64,000 nucleotides of DNA. It comes from Thraustochytrium sp. TN22 (taxonomy: Eukaryota; Sar; Bigyra; Thraustochytrida; Thraustochytriidae). The notes under the pieces were generated by a model. That model did no database searches. It was not told the origin of the DNA and saw nothing but the letters and a program-made list of their open reading frames with translations. The stretch spans positions 140,211-204,210 of the forward strand of contig JABLUY010000028.1 in the NCBI GenBank assembly GCA_013306675.1, read 5' to 3'. Below, one piece after another: positions 20,293-30,296 of the stretch. How positions within the stretch are numbered: position 1 is the first letter of the stretch; the number at the start of each line of letters is the position of its first letter. The position numbers and the translations under genes are program-made.

Positions 20293-23200
20293 TTATTGCT
20301 TCTTGCACTGCCTGTAGCGCGCCTGGCCCCACAAGTACCAGTCGCCGCGGTCGTGCTGAGGCCCAAAGATGCGAAAGGCGGGCATCACGAGGAACTCCGT
20401 GATGAGCAGACTAAAGCTGATGGTGGACGTGAGGAGGATGGCCATCTTGCCGAAGAAGGCGAGCTGGGCGCCAAACATGACCGAAGCGGAACCGCCCGTC
20501 GTGATGGCGCCAGCCAGCACGGTGGGGCCCAGCATGATGGCCGAGTAGCGGAAGCGCTCGCGGCGCAGCAGCAGCCCCTCGCGCGACGCCTGCGAGTAGC
20601 TCGTGCCGTGCAGCGTGCTGTAGTCGACGCTGAGGCCGACGACCATGACGGCGGCGATGGCCTCAGCGACGCCGAGCGCCCAGCCCAGGAGCTGCGCAGT
20701 GCCGAGCACGGTACCGACGATGCTCACGATGCCAATGATGGCGATCGTGGCGAGGATGAGGTTGCTGGTGGCGAGCAGCAGCACAACAAAGGCAATGGGC
20801 ACGGAAATGGCGAGGCCCTGAAACATGCCCGACACGATACCGAGCTCGGAGTGAATCCAGAGCATGTCAAAGGACGTCATGAACACCGAGTCCATGCCGT
20901 CGGGCGCCGCGGCGCGCACCGAGGCAAGGTGTTCGTTAAGCAGGTCGAGGAACGGCTCCTTGATGGTGACGGGCTGGAAGGACTTGAGCGAGGCCTCAAA
21001 GTCGAAGACGATGAAGCGCAGCACGCCGTCCAAGACGCCGACGTCTGTGTCCTTGCCGACCTCGGCCGCCCAGGCCTCAAGGCGCTCGGTCCAGAGCGTG
21101 ACGTTCTCCTCGCCAAGGTCGATGGCCGCCGTGGTGTCGTTGTAGAGCTCGTCATGCCAGGTGTGGAACTCGCGCAGCGTGCAGTACAGACTGTTGACGG
21201 CGAGCGTCGGGTTGGCGACGCAGCCCTCGAGCGGCTCCGAGGCGCCGGCCGGCGTGCACGAAAGCGCCGCGAAGCCGTCGCACGTGTCGAGGAAGAACTG
21301 CTGGTTGGCGCGCGTGGCGAGGTCCAAGCCCTCTTCGTAAATGACCTGGCCACGGTAGCCCTGGGGCTCCATGAACTTGAAGCCCGTGCGGTCAAAGTCC
21401 TTGATGCCGAAGGTGACCTCGACGTTCATGAAGTCGCTGCCGCCCTGGAAGAGCGACGAGAAGTCGTTGCGAAAGCCCGTGAACATGTGCGAGGAGGAGA
21501 AGTTGTCATCCGGCTCCGTGGGCGTGCCGAGCAGAACGGCGTGCGAGGCCATGATGCCAATGAAGACGACCAGGCCGGCCATGGGGATGATGACCGGCAT
21601 GAAGTTGAACGTGCGCGCGCCGACCTTGAAGGGAATGCTGTAGTTGACGATCGGCACGTACACCTTGGAGAAAGCGCGCTCCTCCCAGGTTTCCTTGTGC
21701 TGCGCCGTGGTGACCACCACGACCTCGTCGCCAGCCTCGTTCGTCTTCTTGTAGAAGCTCGTGGCGGCCTCAACGTCGGCGTCCTCCAGATTGACGACCG
21801 CAGCGCTGGACGCGGACGGCTTGATGGGCTCCTTGAGGCAGGCGCACCAAAAGGGGCGGCCCGCCAGGTGCTTTTCAAAGACGATGGCGAAGGAGGGGTA
21901 GAGGATGATGCACCAGAGGAAGTTGATCATGATGACGATGGCCGCAAAGATGCCAAAGGACGCGATGGGCGCGATGGGGCTCACGCCCGTGGCCAGAAAG
22001 GCGCCGGCCGTGGTGAAGCTCGTGTTGAAGACGGCGCCCGCCGCGCGCTGGTACGTGTACGTGAGGCGCGCCACCAGCACCTCGTCGTCCGCGTTGCCCA
22101 TGCCGTACGTGTTGGCCTTGCCGGCAGCTTCCTTGCTCAGGTGGCCGCGCACCCCGTGCCAATAGCGCTTGCTCTGCGCGAAGGCGTCAAAGTACACGAA
22201 GATATCGTCCGCGCCAATGCCCAAGATGAGAAAGAACACCACGATGTGCACCGTGGAGAAGTAGACGATCTGGAAGATGCCCGAATAGATGAAGAGCGCC
22301 GTCGGGATGCTCATGAGGATGGACAGCAGGCCCATGGACGTGATGAATGCGCTGCGCAGGTGAATGAGCATGGCCGCGCCCACGAAGAGCACGGCGCCGA
22401 TGACCAGGTTCTGGTCCCAGGTCACGAGGCGCTCGAACTCGGAGCTCTGGATCAGCTGGCCGTAGAAGCGCGCCCTGAGCCCGCCGCCGATGTCAAAGTA
22501 CTTGACGTTGTAGCCCGTATTGAAGGGCTGGGCCACCTCCACGCCCTGCGTCGCGAAGAGCTTTGCCTCGGCGTCCTTGAAGAAGTCAGAATACACCTCG
22601 TACTGCGCGTCTTTGTCCAGGTCGATGGTCTCCGGGTACCGGACCCCATCAGGCGTCGAGTCTGCGCCCAGCGGGCCGAAGGTCTGTACCATGGACCGCG
22701 TGCGCCGCGAGGCCATGAGCGCGTCGAACATGGCCGCGTAGATGGCCGTCTCGTCGCCCGAGGCCAGCACGGCCGGGTCGATGGTCACCGTCTTCTCGAG
22801 GAAGAACGCGAACCGCGTGAAGAAGGCGGTGAACGCCAAGACCTCCGCGTCGGCCTCGCCAGCGTATGCGGCCTCGTACTGGGCCAGCAGGCTCGTGACA
22901 CGGGTGGTAATGTCCGCGGTGCTCAACAGCGCGCACTCGTTGCGGTCCTCCTCGGTGTCGTAGAACAGCGAGACGATGTCATACTGCTGACCGGCGCAGA
23001 CCGTGTTGGTGCCGTCGGCCGCACCCACCGGCTGGCAGAACTTCTTGAACTCGTCCGTGGCCGTGATGACGGCCTGGAACTTGCATATGGTCTGCAGGTT
23101 CGCCCCCGTGATGAACATCTCCTCGCGGCCGTCCGCCCACTCATAGACAAACTGGATCGACGCGATGCCGATGTCCTCCGACCGTACCGGCAGGCTGCCT

Positions 23201-23589
23201 TCCACCTGCGCCGAGTCCATCTCGGTGCGCGCGTCGTCCAGCGCGTCAATGTGCTTGCTGTCCGCGGACGTGGGGATGGTCCAATCGTCCACCGTCACCT
23301 CCAGGATGTCCGCCCACCCGGCGAGCAGCACGATCACCGCCAGCACCATCGTCAGCGCCACCAATCCTCCGCACAGGGTCAGCGGCCGCCGCACGTACAC
23401 GCGCGCCAGCCGCTCCAGGTACGTCACCTCGCCATGGTACGAGACCAGCAGCTCCTCCACCTGCGTGCCCTGCTCCTGCTGCTCCTGCTGCTCGCCCTCG
23501 CCCTTGCCGCCCATCGCGTCCAGCACGGCCTGCGCCTGCGCCTGCGACTGCAGCACCTCGCGGCTGCGTTCCGGGTCTGCGCACAGCAT
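20293..23589 (-). CDS. Patched/Dispatched/NPC1-like RND-family membrane protein with sterol-sensing-type domain
   Basis: I start the 1098-residue protein at the ATG at 23589; the frame is open to 23727. After a Gln/Glu-rich cytosolic start comes TM1 (LTLCGGLVALTMVLAVIVLL), a large lumenal domain with Cys residues, and a cluster of five or six TM helices forming a sterol-sensing-type region. Its fourth helix has GIGADDIFVYFDAF, with the acidic pair near residue 460. A second lumenal domain follows, then the last TM bundle with GLSVDYS (Asp near residue 989). Two half-repeats with an acidic residue in TM4 and TM10 are the hallmark of Patched/Dispatched and RND proton-coupled transporters. Likely role: export or redistribution of a sterol or other lipid. 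Which subfamily is not decided here. Confidence 0.88.
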   Translation of the reverse strand: MLCADPERSREVLQSQAQAQAVLDAMGGKGEGEQQEQQEQGTQVEELLVSYHGEVTYLERLARVYVRRPLTLCGGLVALTMVLAVIVLLAGWADILEVTVDDWTIPTSADSKHIDALDDARTEMDSAQVEGSLPVRSEDIGIASIQFVYEWADGREEMFITGANLQTICKFQAVITATDEFKKFCQPVGAADGTNTVCAGQQYDIVSLFYDTEEDRNECALLSTADITTRVTSLLAQYEAAYAGEADAEVLAFTAFFTRFAFFLEKTVTIDPAVLASGDETAIYAAMFDALMASRRTRSMVQTFGPLGADSTPDGVRYPETIDLDKDAQYEVYSDFFKDAEAKLFATQGVEVAQPFNTGYNVKYFDIGGGLRARFYGQLIQSSEFERLVTWDQNLVIGAVLFVGAAMLIHLRSAFITSMGLLSILMSIPTALFIYSGIFQIVYFSTVHIVVFFLILGIGADDIFVYFDAFAQSKRYWHGVRGHLSKEAAGKANTYGMGNADDEVLVARLTYTYQRAAGAVFNTSFTTAGAFLATGVSPIAPIASFGIFAAIVIMINFLWCIILYPSFAIVFEKHLAGRPFWCACLKEPIKPSASSAAVVNLEDADVEAATSFYKKTNEAGDEVVVVTTAQHKETWEERAFSKVYVPIVNYSIPFKVGARTFNFMPVIIPMAGLVVFIGIMASHAVLLGTPTEPDDNFSSSHMFTGFRNDFSSLFQGGSDFMNVEVTFGIKDFDRTGFKFMEPQGYRGQVIYEEGLDLATRANQQFFLDTCDGFAALSCTPAGASEPLEGCVANPTLAVNSLYCTLREFHTWHDELYNDTTAAIDLGEENVTLWTERLEAWAAEVGKDTDVGVLDGVLRFIVFDFEASLKSFQPVTIKEPFLDLLNEHLASVRAAAPDGMDSVFMTSFDMLWIHSELGIVSGMFQGLAISVPIAFVVLLLATSNLILATIAIIGIVSIVGTVLGTAQLLGWALGVAEAIAAVMVVGLSVDYSTLHGTSYSQASREGLLLRRERFRYSAIMLGPTVLAGAITTGGSASVMFGAQLAFFGKMAILLTSTISFSLLITEFLVMPAFRIFGPQHDRGDWYLWGQARYRQCKKQ

Positions 23590-24274
23590 CAGCAATGCCG
23601 ACGCGGCGCGTGTCTCGCGCCTCGGCCCTCCTCGTGCACCGACCTGTGCAGACTCGCAGAGAGAGAGAGGGAGAGAGGGAGCGCTCCTGGCGCTGTGTGA
23701 GACGCTCGGGCCAAGTTCCAGGTGCACGAGCCTGGGCGGGGCGGTAACGATAAGTTAGCTCACTGTCAAGGCACTCGCCAGCAGGCTTCGCGCTGGCAGG
23801 CTGCGCCGCGCCGCGCAGATCGACGATCGCGACTCGGACGCCGGCGCGCGTGAGAGGGCCGGTCGCGCAAAGCCTCGACCTCGCCAGCGAGCTTCAGAGC
23901 TCTGGCCTGAGCTCGGAGGCGCGCAGAGGCGCGCAGAGCAGCCGCGAGGCGGAGATGATGGTCCGGACCGGGTGACACACACACAACACGCGCGTGCGGG
24001 TCTCAGCGGCTGGCTGGCTTACCCGCGGCGGCCAGCCGAGCCCGGGCCGAGGCGCCAGGTCGGCCTGCTCGCGCCGCGCGTCGCGATCGCCCGGAGGCCG
24101 TACAGCGTACGTACGCTCCAGCAGCGAGCGAGCGAGCGAGCAAGCTGAGCGAGCGTGACTCGGTACTTGCGCTGAAGCAGGAGCGCGCAGCCGAGGCCTC
24201 GCAGCGCGCAACGTGGCAGGTCTTCGCAGCCCGAGCTCCGAAGAATGCTCCAGGGTAACAGGTTTGCTGCGAGC

Positions 24275-24302
24275 TACTAGCTAGCTCGCAAGCTAGCTAG
24301 CT
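24275..24302. repeat. (AGCT)n palindromic tetranucleotides
   Basis: Two blocks of TAGC units around a short spacer; the sequence is its own reverse complement over most of its length. Confidence 0.75.
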
Positions 24303-24402
24303 TCATCGCCAGAGCCGCGCGCGCTCGGTGGCGACACTGGCGAGGCTCTCGCTCAATCAGCGCGCCGCCGGCTGCCGTGCGGCAGGCAACAGCGTGATGC
24401 TC

Positions 24403-24444
24403 TGATCGATCGATCGATCCATCCATCGATCGATCGATCGATCA
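24403..24444. repeat. (GATC)n tetranucleotide array
   Basis: About ten GATC units with a short ATCC interruption; self-complementary, so able to form a hairpin. Confidence 0.85.
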
Positions 24445-25404
24445 ACTGACCGCCACCCATTGGGCCACTGCGCGCGCGCACTGCTGTCCGCGTGCCCTCC
24501 CAGTGGAGACGCCGCATCCCCGTACCGCCGGACAGAGGTGGATGGCGCGCGCCGCCCGCAGTGCAGACGAGGTCCGAATCCAGCCCGAGGGGCGGCTCAA
24601 GCCGCCCGCGTCGCGCGGCGCGCGGCGGCCAGGCCAGGCCAGGCCAGGCCAGCCAGCGCGCGGCCCGCCCGCCGCCGCCTTCCTGGCCCGCGCCAGCGCC
24701 GCCTCCCGCGCCGGCGAGCGCAGCTGAGGAGGCCACGCCGCCGCCGCCGCCAGCTTCTGGCGCCGGGACAGGCCGCGGCTGTCCTGGGAGTTCGCCACTG
24801 GCACCGCAAGTCCTCACTCAAAGTTCAAGCCCAAAAAAGCACAACCGCGACTCTGATGACACGCCAGGCCGCCAGCGGCCACCCGCCGCGCGCTCGAGCC
24901 CGCGCTCGGCTGGCGCCCTGCCGTTGGTCGGCTCCGGCTCGGAGGCGCAGCGCACAAGCTCGAGCTCAAGCACAAGCACAAGGGCAAGGGCAAGGGCAAG
25001 GGCGCGGCGGACAGAGGCAGCCAGCGGCAGCCAGCGGAAGCTGACTGTGAGGTCCTGGAGGAAGTTGCTGGACGGTGACGGTGAGCCGCCCTCGCTCTGC
25101 TCTCTGCCGAGTTCACGGAGCAGCAGCAGCCTGGAGTAAAGCGTGAGTCGCACGGCAAGGTGGACCTGCCGGAGGCCGACTCGGCCGAGGGAGGAGGCTC
25201 GGGCGTCGACTCGGAACGCGAGCAGGGTGGAGCGCGGGGCCGGGCCCTGCAACTGCAAGTCTGCAACTGCAACGGCAGGAAGCACTGCAGTCTGAAGCAG
25301 GCGTGCATGCTGGCCGTGCGCTGCGTGGTCGCGGATGGAACGAAAGAAGGACACATGTGTTGGACAGTAATAGAAAGGATAGGGTAGGAGGGGCGAGACG
25401 GTGG

Positions 25405-26880
25405 TCAGACCTGGGCGACGCGGTGCTCGTGTTGTGGTCCGCCAAGTTCGAGCTGGCCGCGATCGTCGTTGCCGTCGTCGTCGTTGTCGTCTTCTTCTTC
25501 TTCTTCTTCTTCGTTGTCCACAGCTTTGACGTTGCGACGATCGAAGGCCTCCTGGCCGGCCGTGTCGGGACCGGCAGGCGACAGCACGGCGGGCGACGAG
25601 CTGCGTGAGCGGGCAAGGTCACTGGCGAGGAGCACGAGGAGGGTAAGGAGGACGAGGACGCCGTTGAGCAGGCCGAGCCGCGACCAGCCTAGCGTGTCGA
25701 GGAGTGGGCTGGACGTGAGAAAGGCGAGCCCGAGCGAACCGAGCACGAGGGTGTCGTTGATGGCGTGAAGGCGAGGCTTCTCGGCGGGGCGCGCGAGCGC
25801 GCCGAGGCGCGCCGAGGCAGGCACGAAGGCGAGGTTCCAGCCGACGCCCACGATGGTGATGCCCACCACGAAGAGCGCGGCGGCCTTGGACGCCGAAAAG
25901 GCAAAGAAAGAGGCGCCGAGCAGCACAAGCCCCGTAAGCATGACGGGGCGACCGCCGACGCGCGCAACGAGGGAGCCGGTCCAAAAGGACGGCACGTACA
26001 TGCCGAGCAGGTGCAGGACGACGGCCGCCGTGATGAGCCCGTAGTCGTAGCTCTCGCGGCGCATGGCCACCGGCGTGGCACTCATCATGGCGCCCATGGT
26101 CGCGAAGGACACCACCTGCACGAGCAGCGACGTGGCAAAGTCGGCGCGCGCCACCATCTGCCAAACGGAACGTGGCGGCGCGTCGCGGTCCTTGGCGCTG
26201 ATGGCCGCCGTGGCGCGCCGCGCCGCCAGTTCCGGGTCCACGAAGTCGATGCAGCACACCGCGACCAGCTGCAGCGCGTAGACCACCATGAGGTGCAAGA
26301 AGGAGCCCGCATACTTGATGTCGCCCAGATCCCGCGTGACGACGGCCAGCGCCGGGCCCAGCAGCGCCGCCAGCACGCCGCCGGCGAGCGTGAGCGAGAC
26401 GGCCACCGGGACCTGCTCGGGCGAGCTCGCGAACTCGATCGCCACCAGGCGGAAGTTGTTCGTGCACGCGTAGCAGAGCCCCTGCGGCACGCTGGCCACG
26501 GCGATGACAATGAACGCGAGTCGCCCCTCCGCCTCCGTGACGACGCCCGTGCCGCGGTCGCGCGCCCTCGCGCCCACGACGGCGACGGTGGCCAGCTCGC
26601 TCCCCGACGCGGCAATGCCCACGAGCGCCGCGAGCCCAAAGACGCGCTTCTTGCCAAAGCGCGGCGTCAGGTTCGGCACGGCCGCCGCGCAGCACGCGGC
26701 CGACGCCATGAGCAGCCCGAGCGGCAGCGTCGCCACGGAGTCCTCGTGCAGGTCCGCCACGGCCAGCGTCGTGGCGCTAATCTGCGTGAACGCCGCCGCC
26801 ACGCCCATGCACCATGCCGCGGACAGCAGCAGCACGTTTCGGCGAAATGCGGGGCCCTCCGCCCTCGCCGTCCCCGCCAT
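25405..26880 (-). CDS. Major facilitator superfamily transporter
   Basis: A 491-residue polytopic protein started at the ATG at 26880. The open frame continues to 27555, but only as antisense of the neighbouring minisatellite. About twelve hydrophobic segments are visible in two groups, with the MFS-type loop LTPRFGKKRVFG between TM2 and TM3 and SLVARVGGRPVM at the matching place in the second half. A CYACTNNFRLVAIEF stretch lies in TM4-TM5. The C-terminus is cytosolic, acidic and low-complexity (Glu/Asp run encoded by CTT/CGT-type triplets). Substrate unknown. It is divergent from the gene at 27167, with a 286-bp gap carrying a pentamer array. Confidence 0.85.
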   Translation of the reverse strand: MAGTARAEGPAFRRNVLLLSAAWCMGVAAAFTQISATTLAVADLHEDSVATLPLGLLMASAACCAAAVPNLTPRFGKKRVFGLAALVGIAASGSELATVAVVGARARDRGTGVVTEAEGRLAFIVIAVASVPQGLCYACTNNFRLVAIEFASSPEQVPVAVSLTLAGGVLAALLGPALAVVTRDLGDIKYAGSFLHLMVVYALQLVAVCCIDFVDPELAARRATAAISAKDRDAPPRSVWQMVARADFATSLLVQVVSFATMGAMMSATPVAMRRESYDYGLITAAVVLHLLGMYVPSFWTGSLVARVGGRPVMLTGLVLLGASFFAFSASKAAALFVVGITIVGVGWNLAFVPASARLGALARPAEKPRLHAINDTLVLGSLGLAFLTSSPLLDTLGWSRLGLLNGVLVLLTLLVLLASDLARSRSSSPAVLSPAGPDTAGQEAFDRRNVKAVDNEEEEEEEDDNDDDGNDDRGQLELGGPQHEHRVAQV

Positions 26881-27057
26881 GCCGCCGCTGCCGCTGCCGC
26901 GCGCTGCGCGGCGCTGCGCGAGCCTACTTGCTTGCGGTTCTGCCCTTGAAGGCTGATCATCGATCCCAGCTCGTCTCCATCTCGTCGCCAACCTCGCGGC
27001 AGTCCGCGCCTCGCGCCCGGAACGCGCCGCGCGCCGCGCGGGAGTTTCGTGCTGCGC

Positions 27058-27128
27058 AGCGCAGCGCGGCGCGGCGCGGCGCGGCGAGGCGCGGCGCGGC
27101 GAGGCGAGGCGATACGCGGCGAGGCGAG
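27058..27128. repeat. (GGCGC)/(GGCGA)n pentanucleotide array in a bidirectional promoter gap
   Basis: About fourteen units, between the divergent MFS gene (start 26880) and the gene at 27167. Confidence 0.85.
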
Positions 27129-27166
27129 GCGAGCGGAGAGGGCGGCGGCGCAGGCGGTCGAACCCC

Positions 27167-27922
27167 ATGGCGGCGACATCCACCCCCGCGGCGCCCGCGC
27201 CCGCGGCGGGGCTCGTTGCCGTGCCGGCGGCGCCGGCGGCGCCGGCGGCAGCAGCAGCAGCAGATGCCGGCAGCGACGGCGGCTGTGAGGCCGCACCCGC
27301 TGTTGCCCGCGCTGCGCCGCTCAAGCGCCTGCTGGAGAGCGGGGACGACGTAGACGACGTGGACAACGTGGACGATGTAGACGACGTGGACGTGCAAGAG
27401 CCGCAGCAGCAGTGGCAGTGGCAGCAGCATCGAGAGCCACTGCCGGAGTCAAGCTCCACGCCACGGCCGGAGTCAAGCTCCACGCCACGGCCGGAGTCAA
27501 GCTCCACGCCACGGCCGGAGTCAAGCTCCAAGCCACGTCCGGAGTCGAGCTCCAAGCACGCGTCTCGGTTGGGCTTTTATACGGCGCAAGGCCTGGATGC
27601 ATGGAACACGGCCCGGGACAGCGCAACCCGCGCGTGGAGCGCGGCGCTTGCCGACCCAAGTAACGCCAACGTGGGCGCACTGCTACGCATCTGGGCAGCC
27701 TGTGCGGTGGCCTTGGTCGCCTGGGTGGTGGCCCTGGCCGTGCTAGAGGCGGCCCTGCTCGTGCTGAGCGGCCTCGTGGGTACCTTGCTGATCGTTTCGT
27801 CTATTGTCGTGCCGCTGCTCGTGACCGGCCTCATCGCGCTGGCAGCCTGCGCTGCAGCGGCGCATTTCTATTCCATGCACGCGTCCGCAAACACTATGTA
27901 TCGGCATCCCAAACGTTCCTAA
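27167..27922 (+). CDS. Small membrane protein with PESSSTPR repeats, unknown function
   Basis: A 251-residue protein I do not recognise. The first 60 residues are Ala/Pro-rich, followed by an Asp/Val repeat (DDVDNVDDVDDVDV) and a Gln/Trp stretch. Then come nearly five copies of an 8-residue unit, PESSSTPR, and two long hydrophobic segments (about residues 175-205 and 208-232) that look like a membrane hairpin. The tail is short and basic. The frame is supported by the sensible hydrophobic region and by repeats that keep the frame. The segment reading FYTAQGLDAWNTARDSATRAW just before the membrane part looks amphipathic, as in membrane-shaping hairpin proteins, but that is only a guess. Confidence 0.6.
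   Translation: MAATSTPAAPAPAAGLVAVPAAPAAPAAAAAADAGSDGGCEAAPAVARAAPLKRLLESGDDVDDVDNVDDVDDVDVQEPQQQWQWQQHREPLPESSSTPRPESSSTPRPESSSTPRPESSSKPRPESSSKHASRLGFYTAQGLDAWNTARDSATRAWSAALADPSNANVGALLRIWAACAVALVAWVVALAVLEAALLVLSGLVGTLLIVSSIVVPLLVTGLIALAACAAAAHFYSMHASANTMYRHPKRS
27443..27558 (+). repeat. 24-bp coding minisatellite
   Basis: About 4.8 copies of a 24-base unit, nearly identical, encoding PESSSTPR on the plus strand. The opposite strand is also fully open through it (reading VELDSGRG). Confidence 0.9.
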
Positions 27923-28025
27923 CATAAATTATTTCGTGCCGCGAGCCTGAGAGCAAGGCAGAGATTTGTGAGATAACGTGGAATCAAAAGAATCAATCAT
28001 TGGGAACGCAAAGCAGACCACTACC

Positions 28026-30296
28026 TCACCACATGACGAGGCGCTTCTCGGGTGGGAGATACATGCCGTCGCCCGGCTTGGTGTCGTAAATCTCGTGGAA
28101 CATGTCAATGTTCTTGCAGAGGTTGCCGCGGAAGTGGGGCGGAGCGTGGGGGTCAGTGGCGAGCGCCTGGACGGCGTACTGGGTGCTCTGCTTGGACTTC
28201 CAGATGTTGGCCCAGGAGCGAAAGAAGACGTCGCAGAGCGCGACGCGCAGGGCCTCCTCGGTGACCCCCTGCTCGTCGAGGTAGCTGAGGAAGGCCTGAA
28301 GACCGAGCGAGAGGCCGCCGAGGTCGGCGAGGTTCTCGCCCATGGTGAGCTCGGCAGACATCTTGTGCTGCTTGGGCTCGCCGGTGGCGCCGTCCTCGGG
28401 CTGCTCGACGTAAACGTAGTCCTCGACCTGGTCGGCCATGATCTTGGTCTTGGCCGTGAAGAGCGAGGCGTCCTCCTGGGTCCACCAGTCGTTCATGTTG
28501 CCGTCGGCGTCGAACTTGCGGCCCTGGTCGTCGTAACCGTGGCTGATCTCGTGCGCAATGACGGCGACAATGCCGCCCGAGTTGGCGGCGCGCAGCACGA
28601 GATCCGCGACGCCGTCGCTGGGCGGCGCGCCATCAAAGTAGGCCGGCAGGTCGAACTGGACGTCGTCAAGCGTGCGTGAGTAAAAGGGCGGCTGGATGAT
28701 GGCGGCCGGGAAGACGATGACGTTCTGCTGCGGGTGGAAGTAGGCGTTGACCATGCTGGGCGGCATCTCCCACTTTGTCTTGTCCTTGAGCCCGTTGAGC
28801 TTGTCGAGGAACTCAGCCTGGTACTCGAAGGCCATGACCTTTTGCGACATCTCAAAGAGCGAGTCACCGGAGCGCAGGTCCAGCGCCGCGTACGACTTCC
28901 ACTTGTCGGGGTACCCGATCATGCTGCGGAAGCGTTCCAGCTTCTCCAGCGCGCGAGTCTTGGTCACGTCCGCCAGCCAGTCGTTGCGCTTCAGCGAGGC
29001 GTCCATCACCTTGACGACGTCGCCGATCATGTCCAGCAGCGACTCCTTGTCCTTCTCCGAAAAGAAGTGCTCCACGAAGATCTTGCCCATGAGCATGTCC
29101 ACCCAGGAGTTGACCAGGTTCACGGTGCGCTTCTCGGGCGTCTTTTGCGCCTTCTGCCCCTGCAGCTTGTGCTGGAAGAAGTCGAACATCTCGTCGTCCA
29201 TGGCCTTGGTGCAGTAGCCGGCCGCGGACCGGATCGCCTTGTACTGCATGTACGCGCGAATGTCCTCATGGTTCGCCTCGCGGAAGAGCAGCCGGAACAC
29301 GCGGCGGAAGTAGTCGCCGTCGTACACCGTCAGCCGGAAGCGCGCCTCCTGCACCGTGGCCTCGTCCGCGTCCGCGTAGTTCTTGCGGTAGTTGGCCTCC
29401 ATGACCTCGCGCAGGCCCATGCCCTGGATGATGGTCTCCAGAAACTCTGCGATGCGCTCGCGCTCCGCCTCGTCCACCTCCACCTGCGGCTGCGTCAGCA
29501 CGTCCTCGTCGCCGTTCTCCGCCTTGTTCTCGCTGTAGTTCGCCTCCTTGGCCGCCAGGTGCCGCATCTCGTTCAGGCGCGGCGCCAGCTCGTCCAGCGT
29601 CGTGATCGTGTAGTACTGGTCGTACTGCCGCGCCTGATCCCGCTTCATGGTGATTTGCGCCAGCTTCGTCTCGAACCGCACGACGCGCTCCACGAAGTCG
29701 TCCTGCAGCAGGTCGGCGCCGATCAGCTCGCAAACGTGCTCCAGGTGCGCGCGGTACCACGTGCGCTGCTCTGCGAAGTTGTCGTCCAGGTAGTACGCGC
29801 GCGACGGCAGCGACAGCCCGGACGGGCCGAGGTCCAGGATCTCGTGGTCGCTGGCCTCCATGTTGGCGCCCTTGTCCAGGTCCAGCGGCCCGCGCACGCC
29901 CAGCTCCTGGCCGCGCGCGATGTACCGCGCCAGGCCCCGCACGAAGGCCTCCGGCCCGCCCGCCGTCGCCTCCGGGCCCATCTCCTTGTCCAGCGCCGCC
30001 AGTTCCGCCTCGGCCGCCGCGTTGTCGCCGTCGCCCGCGGCCCACGCCTCAAAGCGGTCCATGGACGCCATCCACACCAGCGCCAGCTTGCGCTCGTCCT
30101 CGCTCAGCGCATCCTCGCCGTCCTTCTCCATGCGCGCCGCCAGCCCGGTCAGGATATCGATCTGGCCCTTGATGCCCTCCTCCACCAGCATCAGAAAGCT
30201 GCCCCACCGCGGGTAGTCGTCCGGGATCTTCACATTCGGGTCCTCCAGCCACGACCGGTTCACCCACGCGTAGAAGTCCTCCGTCGCCGACGCCAT
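28026..30296 (-). CDS. M13-family zinc metallopeptidase (neprilysin/PepO-like)
   Basis: A complete 756-residue enzyme starting MASATEDFYAWVNRSWL, the usual N-terminal M13 motif. Zinc site: HEISH at residues 582-586 (His582, Glu583, His586) and the third ligand Glu654 in ENLADLGG. The C-terminal block ends KPGDGMYLPPEKRLVMW, as in M13 enzymes. M13 peptidases cut peptides on the amino side of hydrophobic residues in a closed cavity. Unlike animal neprilysin there is no signal anchor, and the usual C-terminal Cys before Trp is replaced, so it is probably cytosolic like bacterial PepO. It is divergent from the PIG-S gene, 392 bases away. Confidence 0.92.
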   Translation of the reverse strand: MASATEDFYAWVNRSWLEDPNVKIPDDYPRWGSFLMLVEEGIKGQIDILTGLAARMEKDGEDALSEDERKLALVWMASMDRFEAWAAGDGDNAAAEAELAALDKEMGPEATAGGPEAFVRGLARYIARGQELGVRGPLDLDKGANMEASDHEILDLGPSGLSLPSRAYYLDDNFAEQRTWYRAHLEHVCELIGADLLQDDFVERVVRFETKLAQITMKRDQARQYDQYYTITTLDELAPRLNEMRHLAAKEANYSENKAENGDEDVLTQPQVEVDEAERERIAEFLETIIQGMGLREVMEANYRKNYADADEATVQEARFRLTVYDGDYFRRVFRLLFREANHEDIRAYMQYKAIRSAAGYCTKAMDDEMFDFFQHKLQGQKAQKTPEKRTVNLVNSWVDMLMGKIFVEHFFSEKDKESLLDMIGDVVKVMDASLKRNDWLADVTKTRALEKLERFRSMIGYPDKWKSYAALDLRSGDSLFEMSQKVMAFEYQAEFLDKLNGLKDKTKWEMPPSMVNAYFHPQQNVIVFPAAIIQPPFYSRTLDDVQFDLPAYFDGAPPSDGVADLVLRAANSGGIVAVIAHEISHGYDDQGRKFDADGNMNDWWTQEDASLFTAKTKIMADQVEDYVYVEQPEDGATGEPKQHKMSAELTMGENLADLGGLSLGLQAFLSYLDEQGVTEEALRVALCDVFFRSWANIWKSKQSTQYAVQALATDPHAPPHFRGNLCKNIDMFHEIYDTKPGDGMYLPPEKRLVMW

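Larger units (their letters stand above)
23590..25404. other. Intergenic region upstream of the Patched-like gene
   Basis: No supported gene. Contains GA repeats at 23658-23680, palindromic AGCT/TAGC tetranucleotides at 24275-24302, a GATC array at 24403-24444, GGCCA units at 24627-24655 and AAGGGC units at about 24968-25003. One CAAGTCCTC motif at 24807-24815. ORFs here are composition artefacts. Confidence 0.55.

Noticed and set aside
19957-23700. A 1247-codon open frame on the plus strand opposite the Patched-like gene
   Set aside because: It is the antisense of a real membrane protein. Composition is His/Arg/Glu/Val-rich as typical of antisense frames in GC-rich DNA, and it has no domain.
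23728-25404. Direct-repeat clusters as a CRISPR-like array
   Set aside because: Units are simple 4-6 base microsatellites without spacers; the genome is eukaryotic.
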